Assembly (NCBI GenBank): GCA_032353305.1 | Contig: JAUCNG010400032.1 | Coordinates: 1,973 to 16,524, forward strand | Reading direction: 5' to 3' | Source of the DNA: Cephalothrix spiralis | Lineage: Eukaryota > Nemertea > Palaeonemertea > Archinemertea > Cephalotrichidae | DNA: 14,552 nucleotides | Shown here: positions 9,151-14,552 of the stretch, one piece after another | Layout: the number at the start of each line of letters is the position of its first letter | How positions within the stretch are numbered: position 1 is the stretch's first letter | The notes under the pieces: generated by a model | Database searches by the model: none | Seen by the model: only the letters and a program-made list of their open reading frames with translations | What the model was told of the DNA's origin: nothing | Position numbers and translations under genes: made by a program

Positions 9151-9344
9151 GCATCTCTATGCCGTATGGCTTTGTTGGTGAAAGAACTAAGAAGAAACAT
9201 TTGTGTGTTAAATCTGAACTCAATAGTTCTGTCTTCTTGATTCTGTGGTTATGTTTTGGGCTTGTTCTTTTCTGCATTGCTGAATTCGTTCATCTCAATT
9301 TTCATCTTTTACCGCATCAATTATTTCTTGAAAAAATGGAGTAA
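9141..9344 (+). pseudogene. Innexin-like relic around the fourth membrane segment (tentative)
   Basis: An open frame bounded by stops at 9138 and 9342 reads MPYGFVGERTKKKHLCV, four residues, then NSSVFLILWLCFG and further hydrophobic residues. Innexins (gap-junction channel proteins of invertebrates) have, before their last membrane helix, K-C-x4-YG-x2-G-x7-LCV, about six residues, then N-E-K-[IV]-F-x2-LW-x2-F. The spacing YG-x2-G-x7-LCV is reproduced exactly, the K seven residues before the Y is present with the Cys replaced by Ser, and the N-x2-[IV]-F-x2-LW spacing also matches after a two-residue deletion. A hydrophobic helix follows. The rest of the protein is missing and no clear splice sites flank it. 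It may be a decayed exon, or chance similarity in a hydrophobic frame. Confidence 0.3.
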
Positions 9345-10180
9345 TTGTATTACCATTTCTTCTCAAAAAAGTCATAATGAAATAATTCCAACAAAAGCTA
9401 TAGTTCCCTTCAAGCACTTTGACTTTATCTACAACTTTTGATGCGTTAATGATTATTTGAAAAAGCAGAAATTTTTGAAAAATGCAGTTCAAATTTCTTT
9501 CTAATTTTTAAGGCCTATTGGAAATTTAAAAAATGAACCGTTTCTTTAGAAGTCAGCTGCTCGATATTGCGACTTTTTAAAGGAGGTCAATTACGTTTTG
9601 TGCGCTAATGTATTTGCGGTAAACCGCAATTTATTCAGGTTGCATAAAGGGGAGGATGCGACGGAGCTAGTTAGGCGTGATGTATGAATAGGATTCGTTT
9701 TTAAAGGATTCAGGAATCAGTTCATCTCTAAACCTATGTGTTGAACTTTTTAATGTTATTGAATAAATGATGTTTAAAAATGCAAGTCGCGCAGATGGCC
9801 GGACGTCCGAATTATATAAAAATGATAATAATGAGAATTTGAAATTAAGATACGTTAATCACGTATTGCCAGTCGTGATGTAAAAAATGAGAGAGAGGGG
9901 TAACGGCAAATAAATACGGTTCTTAGATCTTAAAGCCTTTAGCAATATATACGGTTCTCAGAATGATGTGCTCCCGGTCTTCGAAATTTAGAAAAATGTA
10001 AAAAGTTACGTTTCACAAGTCTGATTTACTGCAAATCAAGTATATCACATTTTAAGTTTCAACAATAACGGACCACGAAATAAGGGCGCTACCCCCTCAG
10101 TAATCAGTATAATCAACGCATATTGGAACACGCGAGTAATAGCGTCAAATAAGTGAATTATTTCATTTGAATCAATGGGA
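9345..10180. other. Non-coding stretch with one strong hairpin
   Basis: TTGCGGT-AA-ACCGCAA (9614-9629) is a perfect 7-bp stem with a two-base loop. CGGACGTCCG near 9802-9811 is a 10-base palindrome. The open frames at 9256-9441 (+) and 9295-9492 (-) overlap the innexin-like frame or are A/T-rich, and show no motif. Confidence 0.4.
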
Positions 10181-10246
10181 TTGTTGGCTGGTGGATAAGG
10201 TGATGGATTGCTAAATCAGGGGTCGATAGTTCGAATCCCAACAGGG
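10181..10246 (+). repeat. tRNA-Ser(GCT)-like module, probable SINE head or tRNA pseudogene
   Basis: TGGCTGGTGGATAAGG (10185-10200) fits the A box and GTTCGAATCC (10229-10238) the B box, at normal spacing. Between them, TTGCTAA (10208-10214) has the form of an anticodon loop with U33 and anticodon GCT, and the run AAGGTGATGGATTGCTAA closely resembles the D/anticodon side of tRNA-Ser(GCT). TTGTTGG (10181-10187) pairs with CCAACAG (10238-10244), but it overlaps the A box, so the canonical cloverleaf is degenerate. The long variable arm of tRNA-Ser is absent. A decayed SINE head is the likeliest reading. The 3' body is not recognised, and no tail or target duplication was found. Confidence 0.6.
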
Positions 10247-12544
10247 AAATTTTTTCTAAATAAAATTAATTATTGCTCATCAGCAGCAAGAAACGGAACT
10301 AAGTTAAATGATGAAACGAACGTGCCATTGGGAACACGATGGTCAAGCCCTCCGAGTTTGCGCTATTTTAAAGTACGGACTTTTCTGGTTGCGACTGGTC
10401 GGTTGCGACTTGCGATTGTAAACAGTATAGGTTAAAAGTACACGAACTATTTCTTGTCTTACTTTTTTTACGAAGAATGTCTGAATGTGTTTCAAGTGAG
10501 TTTAGTCTATTGTTTTATAGATATCGTTTTAGGTTCACAGATGATACACTTTTGGAAAAAATATTATCAGACTACTTCGGATGCTGCATCCATTGCTCGA
10601 TTTGTTCTGTCTCGTAGTCATGGAAGTTTCAGATGAGGGAATTTTATAAGTAAATTATACTTCGTTTTTAAGTATTTGAGAATATATACGGTGATTAGTC
10701 TTTACCTGGGGGTAAGAGTAAAGTACCTTTTTGTTTAACTGCCTGATAGAATTGGGCCAATAAGATACTTGAAGATAACATTCTTTTTAAATGATAGTAT
10801 CTTCGGGGGAAGCAATTTAGAATCAAATATATCTGTTTTTATTAATTGTTAATATATTCTTTAATATTTTAAGATGTGCTTAATCAGTCTTTGATCTGTG
10901 CTTAATTGGTTAAGACCAGATTGATGCTTGGTTACTTTGAGCTTAGTTACTTTCCTAAGGGCCTAACTGGGCAGTCGCTGATGTCGAGAAGTCATTTATT
11001 CCGTTTGTTTTTTGCTTACTCGGAAACAATTCGGAAACAATTTGGTTTAAATATAAGTCAGTGACCCTAATTCATGCCTTTGGAAAAACCTGCGGCTTCG
11101 GGATACACGCTTAGGACATGAGAAGAGCTACTTATCACACGCTTTTTTAAAGTCGCGAAAAATGTTTGTTAGATTCAAGTGACCAAAGCCCGAGCCAAAG
11201 CGTGCCGGGTTTGAAAATAAATTTGATTTTGCATTTAGCTTTTGATGTTAAGACACAATGCAAATAGTAGCCTTTAGGGTTGTAAAAAATCAAATCTAAC
11301 CACCTGAATTATTAAATGACCGCTGTTATCTCTGAAAATTTTTAATTTACCCCTGGGCGGACAGGGGGACAAAACTAAAAAAGTATCCAATTTAAAAAAT
11401 GGCTTGAATTGCGGTTTTTGACCAGATGATATCGCATATATCTCAAAAATAATTGCAGGGTCCTTCTGTTGATAGACATTGTAAATAGACAGACCCTCTT
11501 GTTTGAGTGGAAATTTTAGACGGGGACGCACTTTGGCGATTTTCAAGGGTTATGATTAAAATGCCATTTTCTTTAAGATTGATGACCTGGTTTTTGCCCC
11601 CACATGCATTTACCTGTTCTTTTACCAGACTCCTTTGATCCCAATTATCATTTGTCAAAAGATAACATATCTTCGGACAAAATATGGTCATGTAGTGGTT
11701 TTCCCTCATCACTTTGAAAGAGATGCTCACAACTTTGTCTTAATGTTCATTTTGACAGATTGTGGCTATAATAAAGTTTTACAAATTTACTTTCAAAAAT
11801 TATAACAGTTAATTTAATTCTCCTTTAGCTGCTAATTATGTACTTGTAGGATTTTATATCTCAGACAGATGGTAAGGTCCAAGATTTGATGGAGATCTTC
11901 TTTTCTTCTTCTTAAAAAATGATATCAATTTGACGAGGATTTTTGCCACAAAAAAAGTACATCAAAACCGCAGGTTTTTATTTCGTCATTTTAATTTGTC
12001 ATCGCCCACGATCTGATCCGCTGTATCCGAAGCATCATATTCCGGTTGCAGGTGGTTAACGGGACGAACAAGTCTAAATATGGGAATTTTCGTAAATTCA
12101 TATTTTATGCCTGCTTTGTTCGCGTGTTTTAAGTTACGTAAAACAGGCGTTGTTTCTTATACTCATTTTGTTATGCGGTTAGGATAAAGGTATTATTAAT
12201 ATATTTTTTGTTGGGATTTTTATGAGATTGATATAATAGTTTAATTTATGTATATTTGGAAATATACGGCAATGTATAAAAAAGGTTTTTTTTGTGGTTT
12301 CAAATTTTTAATAAAAAGTTGGCAGTGAAAAATTGCCTGTATTCTCCGATACTTCGTTACCGAAATTTTAAGCCATATGAAGAATACACACGGGTGTTTG
12401 TACTTTAATGCGGAAGTCAGTATTTTGAAAGTTATTCAGTATATAGAGTCTCCTGAGCTTCTGATTAAGGAGGATACTGCTCGAGACAAGGGGTGGATCA
12501 CCTCCTGATTCTGGAATGAGTTGGCCGTTCGCTTTAAAATTTTG
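10247..12544. other. Non-coding stretch with small tandem duplications
   Basis: This holds GGTTGCGACT twice at 10387-10396 and 10401-10410 (period 14), and CGGAAACAATT twice in tandem at 11021-11042. GTTTTA / TAAAAC near 12126-12144 can form a small stem. Two overlapping minus-strand frames (11274-11546 and 11443-11730) are the longest in the window at 90 and 95 codons but match nothing I know. The first bases may be the body of the SINE starting at 10181. No gene is supported. Confidence 0.4.
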
Positions 12545-12695
12545 TGGGAATCCGAACGGAATATGGTGGAATCTGCAAAATCCAAAAAATCCAGTGGTAC
12601 TAATATATCTAACCGGATTCCGTTGAATTTGTGGAAATCGCGGCGGAATCCATGTTATCAGCGGTCGAAATCTGTGGAAATCGGCAGAATCCAGT
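12545..12695. repeat. Diverged short-repeat block rich in GTGGAAATC / GGAATCC
   Basis: Variants of GTGGAA(A/T)C followed by GGAATCC or GAATCC recur: GTGGGAATCC and GGTGGAATCTG near 12544-12575, then GTGGAAATCGCGGCGGAATCC near 12632-12652 (one base is shared between its two halves), and TGTGGAAATCGGCAGAATCC near 12672-12691. The last two are about 40 bases apart and clearly related. This looks like the remnant of a degenerate tandem array. Confidence 0.45.
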
Positions 12696-12858
12696 AAAAT
12701 TGTGCTCCTTGTCCCGCGTAATATACTTTCAACCAGCGGCCGTTTCGAGTATTATTATTCAAGGAGGGAAAGCCGATTGAGTTCTAGTCTTCAGCAGTGG
12801 ACAAAGAGCCTGATTTCATCAAACTTTCAACTGCTGCTAGCAGAGGACTCATCGGGAT

Positions 12859-12983
12859 CCATGCATGTCTCAGTACATACCCTTGCAAGGTGAAACCGTG
12901 AAACCGCGAATGGCTCATTAGATGAGTTATGGTTCCTTAGATCGTACAATCCTACTTGGATAAATCGACTCGTAATACTAGAG
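12859..12983 (+). pseudogene. 18S rRNA fragment (5' domain, about 125 bases)
   Basis: The stretch starts at CCATGCATGTCTCAGTACA and passes through GTGAAACC, GCGAATGGCTCATTA, AGTTATGGTTCCTTAGATCG, CCTACTTGGATAA and CTAGAG in the order of the 5' part of eukaryotic 18S rRNA (roughly bases 50-170 of the mature molecule). Both ends stop abruptly: neither the conserved 18S start upstream nor the GCTAATACATG continuation is present. GTGAAACC is tandemly duplicated (12890-12897 and 12898-12905), ATCAG is altered to ATGAG, and the AACTGTGGTAATT section is scrambled. It is therefore a dispersed, decayed rDNA piece and not a working gene. CTCAGTACA and GGTTCCTTAGATC are forms I recall from arthropods. 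Confidence 0.85.
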
Positions 12984-13051
12984 ACGTCATTCAGCATTCG
13001 AATATAAACGGGATACATCGCTTCGTTATAGAATCTAAATATAACATACTT

Positions 13052-13161
13052 TTAGCCCAGCTAGCCATCATGCACCGTCTATAAATCTGAATTAAGTGAC
13101 CACTGCTGCTGTCAAAAGATTTGATAATTGTCATTCAATAAGAGGCCAAAGGCTGGGCTAA
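13052..13161. repeat. Short inverted repeat pair, 110 bp span
   Basis: TTAGCCCAGC (13052-13061) and GCTGGGCTAA (13152-13161) are perfect complements, and the bases next to them (TAGCC inside the left arm, GGCCAAAGG inside the right) extend the pairing imperfectly. The 110-bp span could be a tiny MITE, but no target duplication or coding content supports this. Confidence 0.35.
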
Positions 13162-13236
13162 TGGTAGGAGATTCTAAAATGGAGAGATTTATCGCGTTTT
13201 TATAATTCTTGAGATTTTTTTGGTGAAAATATTTGA

Positions 13237-13322
13237 GGATCCGGCTGGAATAGAACACGCGATCTTGGATTATCTATTTCCCAGCACTTAGGCAACCTCC
13301 TTACCAGTTGCGCCACCTAGAC
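13237..13322 (-). repeat. tRNA-like module of class II length, probable SINE head
   Basis: Read on the minus strand it begins GTCTAGG, then the A box TGGCGCAACTGG (complement of 13304-13315). GATCGCG and the B box TGTTCTATTCC (complement of 13247-13257; consensus GGTTCGANTCC, two mismatches) follow, and it ends GCCGGATCC. The length of 86 bases is that of a tRNA with a long variable arm (Leu or Ser type). The acceptor and T stems pair poorly, so it is a decayed copy. The SINE body would lie to the left (below 13237) and is not recognised. Confidence 0.55.
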
Positions 13323-13830
13323 TATAATAACAATCGAGCAATTTTAATATTTATTATCATTTATAGATTTCTCGTAAGGTAAATCAATATCACATGATTA
13401 TACCGTTAACCAATCGCGGCGCCTATAATTCTCTGCTCGAACTCAGCAGAAACAACTTGAGAAATTCAACTCGATGTTTAGCGTATTGTGTCGGTGTGGG
13501 GAATACGAATGCAATAAAGTATTCAAACACCGAAGTGGATCGGAATGAGTTCCGGTAAGACCCTAAGACTAAATCAGTAGACGCTACCTCGATTATATTG
13601 CGAGACCAGAGGCGACACCTATAAGAATTATAATTTTATCCCCCTTTCCAAGCGATATTTGATATTTTGCCGCGGTATTAAAAGCGTAGGTATTTTTAAC
13701 GATTTTACAAATCTTCCATTTTGATTCTTAAAGTACATATTGAAAATCATTGCATTTTTTATAGACGAAATATTGTTTTGATTAGAAATCCATCATATAT
13801 GCTCATCATTTTAATATTTTGAATTTGTAG
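13323..13830. other. Non-coding stretch, nothing supported
   Basis: A 40-codon open stretch ending at 13548 contains LCRCGEYECNKVFKHRSG, vaguely like a zinc finger, but the Cys and His spacing is wrong and it is followed by a stop just before a donor-like GTAAGA (13555). I do not call a gene. Confidence 0.35.
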
Positions 13831-13857
13831 TACCAAAGGGGTAATACCCCTTTGGTA
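13831..13857. repeat. Perfect 27-nt palindrome
   Basis: TACCAAAGGGGTA, one A, then TACCCCTTTGGTA: a 13-bp perfect stem with a single central base. GTAC-type sequence flanks both sides, so pairing extends if one base is bulged. This is very unlikely by chance in a window this size, and it points to a recently formed or maintained cruciform, or to the junction of two transposon ends. Confidence 0.85.
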
Positions 13858-14268
13858 GTACACGTTGATATTTCGTTTATGATTTGTAAATTCGTTTAAA
13901 ATTATATTGTACCTTAATTGATAGGGTAAAACAGACGTACTGGTGTTTATTCACTTGAAATCTAAGCAGTTTAAGAGTAAAGAGCACTTGATATATCCCA
14001 TCAAAACAGATGCTCAATTCTTCCCTATAAATTGAGATTGCGTCCCCTAAATTTGACTTTAATAGAAACTTTCACTTCTAATTATACCCCACCAGACTCA
14101 AGATTGCGTCCTGTTATCCGCAATTGAAGCATTTTATCAGGTTTTAAAAAATGCGCCAGAATTTCCAAAGAGCCTTCATATTTATAAAGATGTTTTTGAA
14201 AAAATCATAAGATATCTTTGTAACACTTTAGAAGGAAAGTATGTTGCCAAAATCAATATCTAATTAAA

Positions 14269-14322
14269 TTCTTTATAATTTGCATTCAAATTAAGTTCAT
14301 TATAATTTTCATTCAAATTAAG
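14269..14322. repeat. 27-bp tandem duplication, two copies
   Basis: Units 14269-14295 and 14296-14322 differ at two of 27 positions (TTCTTTATAATTTGCATTC versus TTCATTATAATTTTCATTC, both ending AAATTAAG). A simple local duplication; no function is implied. Confidence 0.8.
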
Positions 14323-14370
14323 GAATATGTTAGGGGCGTCTCAAAATGTCGACACTTATTTCTATTAGGA

Positions 14371-14552
14371 TAACGTTCGGATAGGGTTTACCCCCTCCCC
14401 CCCCCCCTTCCAGGGGGGGGGGGTCTTCCAAACGTACTGCCATGAGAAATGATGTGTCGATCTTCGTCTTCGTTATATGTATAAACACATCGACACTTCA
14501 AGTTTCATTTTCTATCCGTCCAGGCCTCAACCCCCCCCCCTATCCGAACGTT
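14371..14552. mobile_element. Small foldback MITE with G/C homopolymers, cut by or ending at the window edge
   Basis: The left end T-AACGTTCGGATAGGG (from 14371) matches the reverse complement of the right end CCCTATCCGAACGTT (14538-14552) over 15 bases. The left base pair reads TA, and the last base of the window is T, so a TA target duplication would be completed by an A at 14553. Inner bases also fold: ATGAGAAATGATGTGTCGAT (14442-14461) matches the complement of an opposite stretch near 14490-14510 at about three quarters of positions. Long C and G runs (14392-14401 onward and 14414-14422) form a C/G hairpin near the left end. No coding capacity. TA duplication would fit a Tc1/mariner-related or similar non-autonomous family. 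Confidence 0.8.

Noticed and set aside
10454-10636. Open frame containing a CAA|GTGAGT donor and a TTTTAG acceptor 38 bases later.
   Set aside because: The implied intron is too short to be plausible and the peptide is unrecognised.
11274-11730. Two overlapping minus-strand open frames of 90 and 95 codons, the longest in the window.
   Set aside because: No recognisable motif, mutually overlapping in different frames, no flanking splice or promoter signals; lengths are within chance for this window size.
12493-12508. GGTGGATCACCTCCT matches the 3' end of bacterial 16S rRNA.
   Set aside because: Only about 14 bases match, with no other 16S sequence; also partly self-palindromic, so chance is the better explanation.
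13426-13560. Cys-containing open stretch (CRCGEYECNKVF) followed by a GTAAGA donor.
   Set aside because: Cys and His spacing does not fit a C2H2 or other finger I know, and a stop codon precedes the donor.

Overview
The window is AT-rich, gene-poor animal genomic DNA. There is no operon structure, no long ORF on either strand and no cluster of bacterial-type genes. Instead it holds one spliced-looking exon, several small transposon relics, tRNA-like modules and a piece of 18S rRNA. The 18S piece (12859-12983) carries variants that I recall as arthropod-like, and a weak innexin-like relic (9141-9344) would also fit a protostome. An arthropod, perhaps a crustacean with a large repeat-rich genome, is my best guess. 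The species cannot be read from the sequence.

Left part (1-3167): the one convincing protein-coding feature is a 66-bp internal exon at 1557-1622 on the + strand, bounded by a good acceptor and a GTAAGT donor. It encodes an RPEL actin-binding motif of the MRTF/myocardin or Phactr type. It is too short for ORF finding, and much of the surrounding sequence is probably intron. A second possible exon (1234-1300) lies upstream but is much weaker.

Middle part (3168-9000): a foldback element (3168-3370), two adjacent hairpins (4984-5042), a hammerhead-core-like motif followed by a hairpin and T-run (5734-5809), a GC-rich foldback patch (7617-7720), and a 563-bp non-autonomous DNA transposon with near-perfect terminal inverted repeats (8415-8977). 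The left end of that transposon has CCTACTTTT motifs at mostly 19-nt spacing.

Right part (9000-14552): a B-box-bearing patch on the minus strand (about 9036-9150), the innexin-like relic, a tRNA-Ser(GCT)-like SINE head (10181-10246), a diverged short-repeat block (12545-12695), the 18S fragment, a second tRNA-like module on the minus strand (13237-13322), a 27-nt palindrome (13831-13857), a 27-bp tandem duplication (14269-14322) and a small foldback MITE that runs to the last base (14371-14552).

There is no evidence that these parts work together. The picture is an intron or intergenic region of a gene with an RPEL protein, filled by decayed mobile elements. Statements about families rest on remembered motifs; no searches were run.
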